Positions 16,551-25,493 of a stretch of 40,805 nt of DNA are shown piece by piece. The notes beneath the pieces are model-generated. The model did no database searches and was not told where the DNA came from. It saw only the letters and a program-made list of their open reading frames with translations. How positions within the stretch are numbered: position 1 is the stretch's first letter; each line of letters opens with the position of its first letter. The DNA comes from Oscillospiraceae bacterium (GTDB lineage Bacteria > Bacillota > Clostridia > Oscillospirales > Oscillospiraceae). Location: assembly GCA_020025305.1 (NCBI GenBank), contig JAHHSG010000019.1:1-40805 (forward strand), written 5' to 3'. The position numbers were made by a program, and so were the translations under genes.

Positions 16551-17075
16551 TTATAGCTTTTTGAGCTGAACATTAAACTTCTGGCAAGCCTCTTCGACAA
16601 GGACATTCATGGCAGAGGCCGGTGTTTTCGGCATCAAACACACGCTGATATCTATTTCTGTGTCGTTTTCTATGGTACTCCGATGTCCGCCGGCAATCCT
16701 ATCAATGACCACAACATCGTGGGTTAGGAAATACGCCAGCTCCTTGACCATAGTATCCTGGCTCTCAGCCAGAAGGGAGGTCAGCTCCACGGTATTCTTT
16801 TCCTCCAGACCTGCAGCCTGCGCCACCCGCCCCAGGAACTCCTGCTCCTTGCCTTGGCAAGCCTTGGGACCTGTGGCGTCAATAAGACACCTGAGTGCGC
16901 CGATGCATCTATGAAGAATGTCATTTTTAGGATAATAAGGATTTGAGTCTGGATCCCTGGGCTGAAAGATCTGATAGCGTAGGATTTCCCGCCCTATGTG
17001 CTGAGCCCATGCGGTTTGTGCGCTGTCTCTGCCCAGACTCTCCACAATCATTTCGCGTACCTTTGCTTCATCCAT
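16551..17075 (-). CDS. Uncharacterised 174-aa protein in the peptide operon
   Basis: I do not recognise a family. It is soluble and predicted mainly helical in the first 120 residues (DEAKVREMIVESLGRDSAQT, EEKNTVELTSLLAESQDTMV). It ends in a short segment with HDVVVIDRIAGGHRS followed by an acidic END stretch and LMPKTPASAMNVLVEEACQKF. There is no signal peptide or membrane segment. AAGGAG is 9 nt before the ATG. Its place between the transporter ATPase gene and the peptidase genes, on the same strand with short gaps, argues for a role in the same pathway. It may be a substrate-specific helper or regulator. Confidence 0.75.
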   Translation of the reverse strand: MDEAKVREMIVESLGRDSAQTAWAQHIGREILRYQIFQPRDPDSNPYYPKNDILHRCIGALRCLIDATGPKACQGKEQEFLGRVAQAAGLEEKNTVELTSLLAESQDTMVKELAYFLTHDVVVIDRIAGGHRSTIENDTEIDISVCLMPKTPASAMNVLVEEACQKFNVQLKKL

Positions 17076-17105
17076 ACCGTCACACTCCTTAGTTTACTTT
17101 TATGA

Positions 17106-18068
17106 TTAGAGTCCGTTGATCTCTTTCACATAATGGCAAGCCACAAAGTGATCCTTGGAGACCTCTTCCAGAGAAGGGTTGCTCTGGAAGCACTCAGGCT
17201 TGGCATAGAGGCAACGGGGTGCAAACCGACAGCCGGGTTTCGGGTTGATCGGGCTCGTAATCTCACCCTTCAGCACGATGCGTTGGCTGTTTGCACCGAT
17301 CTTAGGCTTTGGAATTGCAGACAGCAAAGCTTTGGTATAGGGGTGCAGGTTATTGCGGAACAGCTCCTGAGAGGAACACTTCTCCACCAGCTGACCCAGA
17401 TACATCACGCAGATATCGTCAGAAATGTGCTTAACAACACTGAGGTTATGGGTAATAAAAATGTAGGTTAGGCCCCGCTCCTGCTGTAGATCCTGCATGA
17501 GGTTCAGAATTTGGGCTTGAATGGACACATCCAGTGCAGATACAGGCTCATCGCATACGATGAACTTAGGATTCAGAGACAGGGCGCGGGCAATGCCGAT
17601 ACGCTGGCGACGGCCTCCGTCCAGTTCGTGGGGGTACATATCCGCCACACGCTGAGCCAGACCCACTGTATCCATCAGCTCGGCAACTCTCTTGTCTCGT
17701 TCATCCTTGTTGGCACAGAGCTTATAGGTTTTGAGAGGCTCTCCGATAATATCCGCCACGCGCATACGGGGGTTGATGGAGGAATAGGGGTCCTGGAAAA
17801 TGATTTGCATTTCCCGGCGCAGTGCCTTCAGCTCAGCCTTGCTAGGATTAGAAATATCTCTGCCCTCAAAGGTAATGCTGCCGTCAGTTTTCTCCAACAG
17901 ATGAAGAATGACACGGCCCAAGGTGGACTTTCCGCAGCCGGACTCTCCCACGACACCCAATGTCTTACCAGCCTCCAGAGTAAAGCTCACATCATCAACA
18001 GCGTGCAGCAGACCGTTAGGCGTTGCAAAATATTTCTTTAGGTTTTTGACCTCGAGGATAGACTCCAT
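17106..18068 (-). CDS. Oligopeptide/dipeptide ABC transporter ATPase, OppF/DppF type
   Basis: A 320-aa ATPase. Walker A is GESGCGKST (41-49), the signature is LDGGRRQR (common in clostridial OppF), and Walker B is IVCDEPVSALD with a downstream switch histidine (FITHNLS). The C-terminal oligopeptide-transporter extension with the CRFAPRCLYAKPEC cysteines may bind an Fe-S cluster, as in DppD/OppD proteins. It overlaps the OppD-type gene by one base (TAATG), so the two ATPases are translated together. They energise the OppB/OppC permease pair encoded further upstream. Confidence 0.93.
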   Translation of the reverse strand: MESILEVKNLKKYFATPNGLLHAVDDVSFTLEAGKTLGVVGESGCGKSTLGRVILHLLEKTDGSITFEGRDISNPSKAELKALRREMQIIFQDPYSSINPRMRVADIIGEPLKTYKLCANKDERDKRVAELMDTVGLAQRVADMYPHELDGGRRQRIGIARALSLNPKFIVCDEPVSALDVSIQAQILNLMQDLQQERGLTYIFITHNLSVVKHISDDICVMYLGQLVEKCSSQELFRNNLHPYTKALLSAIPKPKIGANSQRIVLKGEITSPINPKPGCRFAPRCLYAKPECFQSNPSLEEVSKDHFVACHYVKEINGL

Positions 18069-19057
18069 TATGCTTCACCTCCGTGGATTGCCAGCGCTTT
18101 CATCTTCAGACACCGGGAGAAATGGGTGTCGGAAAGCTGATAATTTTCGACCTCGGCCGCCTCGCAGGCAGGGGTACAGTAAGGACATCGGGGTGCAAAT
18201 TTGCAGCCCTTGGGCAGGTTGCTGGGATCGGGAACAAGGCCTGCAATGGGCTTGAGACGATCCTGCTCCACATCCAGATCGGGGATACTGTCAAAGAGTC
18301 CCTGGGTGTAGGGATGACTGGCGTGCTCGTAGATATCCTCGAGTGTTCCCATCTCTACGATCTCACCTGCATACATGATGGCCACATTCTCGCAGGTTTC
18401 TGCAACAACGCCCAGATCATGGGTGATAAGGATCATCGAGGTATTCAGCTCTTTCTTTAGATTGTTCATCAGCTGGAGTACCTGAGCCTGAATCGTTACA
18501 TCCAGAGCCGTGGTAGGCTCGTCGGCAATCAGAAGGCGAGGGTTGCAGGCCAGTGCAATAGCAATGACTACGCGCTGCTGCATACCACCGGAGAACTGGT
18601 GAGGATACTCGTTATACCGGTCTCCGGGGATACCCACCATTTCCAGCATCTTCTTGGATTTTTCAATGCCTTCTTTCTTGTTCAGCTTCTCGTGGAGCTG
18701 GATCACCTCATAGATCTGCTCACCAACCGTCAGAATGGGGTTCAGTGCTGTCATGGGATCCTGAAAAATCATGGAGATCTGTTTACCACGGATGGTTCGC
18801 ATCTCTGTCTTGTCCTTCTTCAGAAGATCCTCGCCGTCAAACAGGATCTCTCCGCTGACAACCTTTCCGGGAGGAGCAGGGATCAGTCCCATAATGCCCA
18901 GTGCGGTGGTGGTTTTTCCGGCACCGGTCTCTCCCACAAGGCCCAGTGTAGTGCCTCTGGGTACCTCCAGACTGATTCCGTTAACGGCCTGGACAGTGCT
19001 TTTTCTTGTTCGATACTCAATTGTGAGATTCTTGACCTCAAGCAAATTATCGTTCAT
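18068..19057 (-). CDS. Oligopeptide/dipeptide ABC transporter ATPase, OppD/DppD type
   Basis: 329 aa. Walker A GETGAGKT (42-49), signature FSGGMQQRV, Walker B LLIADEPTTALD, and switch LITHDLG. The C-terminal extension contains CKFAPRCPYCTPAC, the cysteine motif typical of peptide-transporter ATPases. It follows the OppC-type gene after 13 bp and overlaps the OppF-type gene by one base. It is the cytoplasmic motor partner of the permeases. Confidence 0.93.
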   Translation of the reverse strand: MNDNLLEVKNLTIEYRTRKSTVQAVNGISLEVPRGTTLGLVGETGAGKTTTALGIMGLIPAPPGKVVSGEILFDGEDLLKKDKTEMRTIRGKQISMIFQDPMTALNPILTVGEQIYEVIQLHEKLNKKEGIEKSKKMLEMVGIPGDRYNEYPHQFSGGMQQRVVIAIALACNPRLLIADEPTTALDVTIQAQVLQLMNNLKKELNTSMILITHDLGVVAETCENVAIMYAGEIVEMGTLEDIYEHASHPYTQGLFDSIPDLDVEQDRLKPIAGLVPDPSNLPKGCKFAPRCPYCTPACEAAEVENYQLSDTHFSRCLKMKALAIHGGEA

Positions 19058-19070
19058 TTTATTCTCCCTC

Positions 19071-19937
19071 TTAATCCTTCAGACGCGGGTCAATGGCATC
19101 CCGCAGACCATCACCCATTACGTTCAAAGAAAATACGGTAATCATAATAAAGAGACCGGGGAAAATAGCCATATAGGGTTCGGTTCTCAGGTAGTCGCGT
19201 GCGGTGGAGAGCATGCCTCCCCACTCAGGAGTGGGAGGAGGTGCACCAAGGCCCAGAAAGGACAGCATAGCGCAGGCGGTAATGGAGCTTGCTACGCCAA
19301 GGGTTGCCTGAACAATGACAGGTGCAATGGCGTTGGGCAGGATGTGTCTTACAATAATTCCCAGATTGCTGACACCTGTAGCCCGGGCAGCTTCCACATA
19401 TTCATTTTCCTTGGCGGACAGCACGGCGGCGCGGGTAATTCGGGCGTAGCCGGGGACATTGCCGATGCCGATGGCAATCATCATGTTGCCCAGGCCTGCA
19501 CCCAGAGATGCAGAAATAGCAACTGCCAGCAACATCCCTGGTACAGCCATCAGCACATCCATGATGCGCATGATCACACTGTCCACCTTTCCACCGACAT
19601 AGCCAGCAATAATACCCAGCGCACTTCCAAACACCAGAGCCACTGCTACAGCGATGATACCGACACGCAGAGAAATTCGACCACCATACAGAACGCGGCT
19701 GAACTGATCGCGGCCAAACTTGTCTGTTCCGAAGGGATGCTGCAGGCTGGGACCCTGAAGTGCCGCCTCAGGACATTGATCGTCATAGCCGTAGGGTGCC
19801 AGAACATCTGCAAATATTGCGGATAAAATCAATATGCACAAAAGAATTGCACCTAACATGGCGAGCTTATTCCGGGAAAAACGGGACAGGACGTCGACCC
19901 AGGGGTTGTTTCGACGAATAATTTTATTGTTTTTCAT
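19071..19937 (-). CDS. Oligopeptide/dipeptide ABC transporter permease, OppC/DppC type
   Basis: A 288-aa inner-membrane protein. It has an N-terminal segment (NKLAMLGAILLCILILSAIF), a periplasmic-facing HPFGTDKFGRDQFSRV motif typical of DppC, and further membrane segments. The EAA loop is EAARATGVSNLGIIVRHILPNA, which docks onto the ATPases. It overlaps the OppB-type gene by 14 bp. Confidence 0.93.
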   Translation of the reverse strand: MKNNKIIRRNNPWVDVLSRFSRNKLAMLGAILLCILILSAIFADVLAPYGYDDQCPEAALQGPSLQHPFGTDKFGRDQFSRVLYGGRISLRVGIIAVAVALVFGSALGIIAGYVGGKVDSVIMRIMDVLMAVPGMLLAVAISASLGAGLGNMMIAIGIGNVPGYARITRAAVLSAKENEYVEAARATGVSNLGIIVRHILPNAIAPVIVQATLGVASSITACAMLSFLGLGAPPPTPEWGGMLSTARDYLRTEPYMAIFPGLFIMITVFSLNVMGDGLRDAIDPRLKD

Positions 19938-20907
19938 CTTTATCCCCCTCTTTTTCTATCTTCTTTTTTTTCTTGAAAGTGCCCATAGCGGACTTGATAC
20001 GAGGATCAATGAAGTTGTAAAGAATATCGGTCAGCAGATTACAGAAGCTGAAGGTGATGGCCATGAACAGCACACTACCCAAAACAGCAGGAAGATCTCG
20101 CTGCTTGATGGCGTCAACGCCATACTTACCAAGGCCGGGAATGGCGAACACGGACTCTACCAAGACGGAGCCGCCCAGCAGATTGCCAAACTGGATACCA
20201 ATGACGGTAACCACGGGGATCAGAGCATTCTTCAGAGCGTGGCGGGTAACCACACGGCGCTCTGCCTGACCCTTGGCACGAGCGGTACGGATATAGTCCA
20301 TACGGATGACCTCCAACATACTAGAGCGGGTCATACGCATGATACTGGCGGCACCGCCAGTACCCAAGGTGATCACAGGCAGAATCCAGTATTTCAATCC
20401 GTAGGACCCGGAAACCGGCAGCCAGCCCAAATGGACGGCAAACACCAAACAGAGCATGAGTGCCAACCAGAAAGAAGGCATGGACACACCGATCAGGGAT
20501 ACAGTCGTAGCGACATGGTCAAAAACGGAGTACTGCTTTGTGGCTGCGATTACGCCACAGGTAACACCGATCAGTACGGATAAAATGACACCGGCAGCTG
20601 CCAGCAGGGCTGTTTTTGGGAAGCGAGTCAGCAGCTCATCAACAATGGGTTCGCCAGAGAACCAGGATGTGCCGAAATCAAAGCGGGTCACAATGCCCCA
20701 AATGTAACTTCCAAACCGTACAAGGAAGGGATCATTGAGGCCTAGCTCCTCCTCCAGAGCTTCAACTGCCTCAGGTGATGCATTATCGCCGAGAATCATA
20801 TTTGCAGGGTTGCTTGGCGTAATATACATCAGTGTGAAGACAATCAGCGTGACGCCCAATAGAACCGGGACCATCTGCATTAATCGCTTAAGTATATATT
20901 TTGTCAA
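19924..20907 (-). CDS. Oligopeptide/dipeptide ABC transporter permease, OppB/DppB type
   Basis: A 327-aa permease. It starts TKYILKRLMQMVPVLLGVTLIVF, a classic DppB opening transmembrane helix, and has several membrane spans. The EAA motif is RTARAKGQAERRVVTRHALKNA, and it ends in a highly charged tail (KKKKKIEKEGDKDEK). It pairs with the OppC-type permease to form the membrane channel. It is separated from the binding-protein gene by 269 bp containing two hairpins. Confidence 0.93.
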   Translation of the reverse strand: MTKYILKRLMQMVPVLLGVTLIVFTLMYITPSNPANMILGDNASPEAVEALEEELGLNDPFLVRFGSYIWGIVTRFDFGTSWFSGEPIVDELLTRFPKTALLAAAGVILSVLIGVTCGVIAATKQYSVFDHVATTVSLIGVSMPSFWLALMLCLVFAVHLGWLPVSGSYGLKYWILPVITLGTGGAASIMRMTRSSMLEVIRMDYIRTARAKGQAERRVVTRHALKNALIPVVTVIGIQFGNLLGGSVLVESVFAIPGLGKYGVDAIKQRDLPAVLGSVLFMAITFSFCNLLTDILYNFIDPRIKSAMGTFKKKKKIEKEGDKDEKQ

Positions 20908-21043
20908 TTACCTTCATCTCCTTGGCCTTTTGTATTCAGAGTAAAGATCTTGAAACGCGGGCGTGATATTATCATAATCGAAGAGTTCTCTGCAGAAAGG
21001 CGGTTATCTCATGTATTCTCCGCCTCTGCATCCTATGAAAAGA

Positions 21044-21152
21044 GGCCGGGAGGCGGAAATACAGCACCCCGGCCCTGTGAGCAGAAACAGAAACTGCGGA
21101 GTCTTAGAAAGAAGAGGGAATGCAGATCTGATTCTGTTTCCGCATTCCCTCT
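21044..21152 (-). promoter_or_regulatory. Two hairpins between the binding-protein gene and the permease genes
   Basis: Stem 1 pairs 21113-21123 with 21142-21152 (11 bp, perfect) and is followed on the minus strand by TCTTTCT. Stem 2 pairs 21044-21050 with 21068-21074 (GGCCGGG/CCCGGCC). Such intercistronic hairpins commonly cause partial termination or protect the upstream mRNA. The result is much more binding protein than permease. Confidence 0.6.
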
Positions 21153-21176
21153 CATTACATCTATGCCTGAACTTGT

Positions 21177-22685
21177 TTATTCAAAGGTAACCGTGTTGTA
21201 GTTAAATCTTGCAGACGGGGTTACCTCAAAACCCTTGACATTGCTCCTGCATGCTGCGACCTCCTGCTTATTAGACAGGAACACCCAGGGAGCATCTTCA
21301 ACAATCATCGCCTGCACCTGGCGATATGCCTCCATACGGACATCGGGATCGGCACTGCGCTTACCGATGTCTAGTTGCTTATCTACCTCGGGGTTGCTGT
21401 AGCAGGCGGTATTGGACCAGGTGGGCTGACCGGTGTAGAAGGGCTCATACATACCGTAATCGGCATCGCCGGTGTTGGTGATCCAACCCAGAATGTACAT
21501 CTGAGTGGAGGAATCAATGATGCGATCCAAGTATGCTGCATTTTCCATAGACTCAACAGTAACGTTGATGCCAATCTCCTTGAGCTGGTTCTGAACCATT
21601 TCAGCGATGTCCACACGCTCCTGGGAGTCGCTGACGGTGATGGTGATGTTCAGACCGTCGGGATAGCCGGCTGCAGCCATCAGTTCCTTGGCCTTCTCCA
21701 CATCGTGGGGATAGCCCTTGAGGTTTTCGTCATAGCCCCAGACAGTGGGAGCAATGGGGCCGTTGGCCAGAGAGCCTCCGCCTCTGTAGACGATATCAAC
21801 AATAGCCTGGCGATCCAGAGCGTAGTTGATAGCCTGACGCAGGAGCTTGTTGTTGAAGGGCTCGGCAGAACAGTTCATGCCGATAAACACGTTGGAATAG
21901 CTGGGAGTCTTGAGGACGGTGACATTCTCGTTGGCTTCCAGATTCTCAATATCGTTGGCTGCAATGTTCAGTGCGATATCCACACCGCCGGACTCAATCT
22001 CCATGCCGCGACTGGAGGGCTCGGTGATGAGACGCATGGTGAGGGTGCTGAATGCGGGAACGGTGCCCCAGTATTCGGTATTGGACTTGAAGTCCAGACG
22101 GTCACCGCGGGACCAGCTATCAAAAATGAAGGGACCGGTTCCGTTGGGGTGATCCTTCATGTCGGTACCGGAGGAAACAGTCTCCTCGTCCACGATGAAC
22201 AGGAAGCACAGCTGAGCCAGCATTGCCCCAGTGGGCTCGTTCAGCTTGATTTCGACATTGTAATCGTCCAGAACCTTGGTGTTCTCTGCATCCATGGTAG
22301 CGACCATCCAGTTGGTGAACTCACTCTCCTGTGCGCGCCGCAGGCTAAATACCACATCGTTGGCCTTCAGCTCCTCGCCGTTGTGGAACTTAACGCCCTC
22401 GCGGATGTGCAAGCGAAGCGTGACGTCATCGACCCACTCCCAGGTATCTGCCAGACCGGCAGATGCAGTTCCTTTCTCATCCTGACGGAGTAAGGTATCG
22501 TACATCAAGTTGTGAATCTGGGAAGAGCTGCTGTCACAGAAACTGTGGGCGTCCAGATCCTTTGGTTCTGCGCTGATAGCAACAATCAGGTTGTCCTTTT
22601 TACTGCCATCCTCATTGCTGCTGCAACCGACCATGAGGGACAGTACCATGATGCTAGCAAGAAATAGGGCTACTAACTTTTTCAT
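21177..22685 (-). CDS. Oligopeptide/dipeptide-binding lipoprotein, DppA/OppA type (SBP family 5)
   Basis: 502 aa. A lipoprotein signal peptide MKKLVALFLASIMVLSLMVG is followed by C21 of the lipobox (L-M-V-G-C), so the mature protein is anchored to the outer face of the membrane. The family-5 body includes LADTWEWVDDVTLRLHIREG, KFHNGEELKANDVVFSL and NYALDRQAIVD, all typical of DppA/OppA. It delivers peptides (or other small ligands handled by this family, such as nickel or opines) to the permease. The specificity cannot be read from sequence; the neighbouring peptidases favour peptides. Confidence 0.93.
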   Translation of the reverse strand: MKKLVALFLASIMVLSLMVGCSSNEDGSKKDNLIVAISAEPKDLDAHSFCDSSSSQIHNLMYDTLLRQDEKGTASAGLADTWEWVDDVTLRLHIREGVKFHNGEELKANDVVFSLRRAQESEFTNWMVATMDAENTKVLDDYNVEIKLNEPTGAMLAQLCFLFIVDEETVSSGTDMKDHPNGTGPFIFDSWSRGDRLDFKSNTEYWGTVPAFSTLTMRLITEPSSRGMEIESGGVDIALNIAANDIENLEANENVTVLKTPSYSNVFIGMNCSAEPFNNKLLRQAINYALDRQAIVDIVYRGGGSLANGPIAPTVWGYDENLKGYPHDVEKAKELMAAAGYPDGLNITITVSDSQERVDIAEMVQNQLKEIGINVTVESMENAAYLDRIIDSSTQMYILGWITNTGDADYGMYEPFYTGQPTWSNTACYSNPEVDKQLDIGKRSADPDVRMEAYRQVQAMIVEDAPWVFLSNKQEVAACRSNVKGFEVTPSARFNYNTVTFE

Positions 22686-22764
22686 ACATGACCTCCATTT
22701 TCCTTAATAGGCTTACTTTATTTGACTGTGGCGGAGCACAGTTCACATTGCGAAAAACTTCCGA

Positions 22765-23955
22765 TTAGCGGCCCAACAGCTTAAGACCATGCTCAAAGCG
22801 ATCCAAACCCTCCTGCAGGATAGCGTGGCTGGTAGCAAAGCAGATGCGGATGTGTCCCTCAGCACCGGGGCCGAAGAAATTCTTTGTACCGGGAACAATG
22901 GCCAGTTTTGCCTCTCGCTGCATGAACTCGGCAAACTCCTGGCTGGTGAGGCCTGTCTGGGTGATGTCAGGGAATACCAGATAGGTTGCACGGGGGGTAA
23001 AGCAGGAAATGCCGTCCATCTTACTTAGGCGATCTATTGCGTAGTCTCTGTTTTTCTTCAGGTGAACCAGAAATGCGTCCAGACGCTCCATCCCCTGCCG
23101 CATGCATGCAATACCCGCAATCTGTGCAATGGAACAGATTCCGCCTGCAGTCGTCATCACGGCTGACTCCTTTACAATGGCGTCAAAAACCTCCTGATTG
23201 GTGCAGTATGCGCAGCCAATGCGAAGTCCTGCAACGCCGAAGCTCTTGGAGAAGCCATAAACAGAAACCACCTTGCTCTTGTCACCGTCCGCCTGCAAAA
23301 TGCTGACAAAGGGCTGCTCAGGGTAAACAATGTCGGACCAAATCTCATCGTTCATGATCCACAGATCATACTTGTTTGCCAGAGCAAGGATGTAGTCCAA
23401 GTCTTCCTTCGTATACAGTGTTCCCAACGGGTTGAGAGGGTTACAAAGGCCGATCATCTTCGTCTTGGGGGTAATGTAGCTCTCTAGCTGGCTCAAATCC
23501 AGGCCCCTACCGTCCTCACGGATCTTGGCGGGGAATCTGACAGGCACACCGCCTGCTGCCATACAGGATTCCTGAAAGAGGAAGTCCACGGGATCAAACA
23601 CAATCATCTCGTCGCCCTTCTCCATAAAGGCGGCGGCAGTGACATACATGGCCCTTGCAGCACTATCAAGAGGCAGAACCAGATTGGGGTCTACATTCTC
23701 GTGCTTACGCTGATTGATGCCGTCGGCGATGGCTTGACGGAACTCAGGAAAGCCCAGCTTCGGCGTATAGGAGAGATACCCTTCATCCAGATAGTCCTTC
23801 ATAGCCTGAATGACCTTAGGCTCCACCTGAAAATCAGGATCTGCAGCCGTTAAAGGAATTACACCCTCAGGCACTTCTGCCCAGCGGCCATTGAACGCTC
23901 TCTTCTTCAGAACGTCCAGATTTACGGCGTTGTCTGAAAAGCAATTTGTTATCAT
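22765..23955 (-). CDS. PLP-dependent class I/II aminotransferase (aspartate aminotransferase fold)
   Basis: 396 aa. The PLP lysine is K237 in YGFSKSFGVAGLRIG. The cofactor-binding NP motif is CNPLNPLG (N175), the PLP-ring aspartate is in MNDEIW (D203), and the carboxylate-binding arginine is in GHIRICFA near the C-terminus. The opening LDVLKKRAFNGRWAEVPEGVIPLTAADPDF resembles MalY/PatB-like and aspartate-family aminotransferases. It could transaminate amino acids released by the peptidases or act as a beta C-S lyase. AAGGAGAAAAAG precedes the ATG. It directly follows ridA, whose product removes reactive enamines made by PLP enzymes; this supports a lyase-type or eliminase reaction. Confidence 0.88.
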   Translation of the reverse strand: MITNCFSDNAVNLDVLKKRAFNGRWAEVPEGVIPLTAADPDFQVEPKVIQAMKDYLDEGYLSYTPKLGFPEFRQAIADGINQRKHENVDPNLVLPLDSAARAMYVTAAAFMEKGDEMIVFDPVDFLFQESCMAAGGVPVRFPAKIREDGRGLDLSQLESYITPKTKMIGLCNPLNPLGTLYTKEDLDYILALANKYDLWIMNDEIWSDIVYPEQPFVSILQADGDKSKVVSVYGFSKSFGVAGLRIGCAYCTNQEVFDAIVKESAVMTTAGGICSIAQIAGIACMRQGMERLDAFLVHLKKNRDYAIDRLSKMDGISCFTPRATYLVFPDITQTGLTSQEFAEFMQREAKLAIVPGTKNFFGPGAEGHIRICFATSHAILQEGLDRFEHGLKLLGR

Positions 23956-23966
23956 ACTTTTTCTCC

Positions 23967-24347
23967 TTATTCGACAGCGGCAATCACTGCAACCTCAATG
24001 GCAGCATTTTTGGGAAGAGCGGCAACCTGATAGCAGGCACGGGCGGGGGCATCCTTCTCAAAGAAAGAACCATAGGCTTCGTTGATGGCATCGAAATTGG
24101 ACAGATCGGCAACCAGAATGGTGGTCATCAGGATCTTGTCCAGAGAGGAGCCGGCGGCCTTCAGAATATTGGAAATGTTGTTCATGACCAACTTGGTCTG
24201 ACCGGCAATGTCTTCGGTGCTGAGAGCACCGGTGGCAGGATCGATAGGCAGTTGACCGGAGACATACACAACATTGTCAAACTTGGTAGCCTGGGAATAG
24301 GGACCGATGGCGGCAGGGGCATTTGTTGTAGCAATGATTTCCTTCAT
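23967..24347 (-). CDS. ridA: RidA family reactive-intermediate deaminase
   Basis: A 126-aa YjgF/YER057c/UK114 protein of normal length. It has TTNAPAAIGPYSQA at the N-terminus, YVSGQLPIDPATG, the active-site arginine in PARACYQV and the C-terminal glutamate in EVAVIAAVE. RidA hydrolyses 2-aminoacrylate and related enamine/imine products of PLP enzymes. It is the first gene of the minus-strand cargo operon, 11 bp before the aminotransferase gene. GAGGAGAAAATC lies before its ATG. Confidence 0.93.
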   Translation of the reverse strand: MKEIIATTNAPAAIGPYSQATKFDNVVYVSGQLPIDPATGALSTEDIAGQTKLVMNNISNILKAAGSSLDKILMTTILVADLSNFDAINEAYGSFFEKDAPARACYQVAALPKNAAIEVAVIAAVE

Positions 24348-24423
24348 GATTTTCTCCTCAACTTTCTTAAGTTCAAAAAAATAGAGTTAGATTCAAAATT
24401 TTGGAGTTGTGTTAGATGGTCTT

Positions 24424-24452
24424 ATAATAATGCACAATATTGCTCCTGTCAA
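24424..24452 (-). promoter_or_regulatory. Promoter of the ridA-peptide operon
   Basis: On the minus strand a perfect TTGACA (24447-24452) and TATTAT (24424-24429) are exactly 17 bp apart, about 75 bp before the ridA start. It is a strong vegetative (not sporulation-type) promoter, so the cargo is expected to be used during growth. Confidence 0.8.
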
Positions 24453-25465
24453 TGACATTTTTTACAAATCTATAAATCCGCTTCTGGCATATTAGACAAA
24501 ATTAGAAAGTATTTATTCTGTGACAATTCCAACACGCTTATTGGCGGTTATACACAAAATATTTTCAAATACGCCAATAGTTTTATATGTTTTATTATTA
24601 TCTTTCATGGCAGCCATAAATACTCCTTATTGAAAAGTGTTTGTTCTAAAATGTATCGATGTACTGTATTCAGTTCTCTTTTAAAATGAAATTATATTTA
24701 TACGATAATTCTGGTTAATTATTAATATGATTTTATATATTTTGTTTCGTCGTTTTCCAGAGTAATCCCCATTGAAATTTTAGACTGATCTTTTGGAACT
24801 TAAGGGTTATCTGCCAGGCATGGACACTTCGGTAAGTGGGCTCTGCATGGTTTTATGAGATGCAATCTCTTTTCTATTGGCAAGCTACGCCGTGCTAGGT
24901 CAAAAAACTGAATGTATTGTTACAAATGTTTTGTATACATATAAACTTTTAGCTATTATTTCTCTGCTTCAACACATATTTTAGCCATTCTTGGTTTCTT
25001 TCTGCAGGTCATTGGATTTGTCACAGGTGAGTTTAAAACGCACTGTTCACCACCGGTGTACAGCCTTTCCCGTTGGTGTCAACACGTTTTCCCCATCCGT
25101 TCCTTTGAGTATTTACCGAAGTTGTGAATAACAGGTCAGCTTTTTCTCAATCTCCTCCGTATATATGCAGGTCGTCCGCCGAAATACACAGTACGATTAT
25201 TCCGTTTCATCTCTGCTCGGCTCTGGGTTATTTCAAAACCACCTGTGAGTTGTTCTTAAAAAAACAGTTCGGCACTCAATGCCAAAAATATGGCAATCTG
25301 CTTTTCTGGCAAACGCGCCTTAATGTTGCCCCCCTACGCTTCTGGCACCAAGCATCACAATATTCTCGCCTGTTATGGTCTCCGGAGGCTGGAGTCTTGC
25401 CGCTAACTTAGGAGCATGTGGCGCAATTCTTCTTTTGTCCAGATGGCATTTTGGGGTGCCAATGC
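24453..25465. other. AT-rich noncoding part of the skin element
   Basis: About 1 kb without a supported gene. It holds an inverted repeat TATTGGCG/CGCCAATA (24539-24546 and 24572-24579) about 90 bp upstream of the ridA promoter, which could be an operator for the YheO/DauR-type regulator. The rest is low-complexity AT-rich DNA with short decayed open frames. Its composition differs from the GC-richer flanks, a usual sign of mobile-element DNA. Confidence 0.45.
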
Positions 25466-25493
25466 TCATATTCTGAATACGAGGTGATGCAAT
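25466..25493 (+). promoter_or_regulatory. Candidate sigma-E promoter before the recombinase gene
   Basis: TCATATT (25466-25472) is a full match to the sigma-E -35 consensus KMATATT. After 13 bp, GATGCAAT (25486-25493) matches 6 of 8 positions of CATACAHT. Transcription would begin near 25500, about 160 bp before the recombinase start. In Bacillus the skin recombinase is made under mother-cell sigma-E control. The -10 is imperfect, so this is a candidate only. Confidence 0.35.

Noticed and set aside
25248..25449. Possible decayed Cys-rich small protein on the minus strand (KKNCATC, then CDAWCQ)
   Set aside because: An in-frame stop follows after 13 codons, and the later part resembles no family strongly enough to call a pseudogene.
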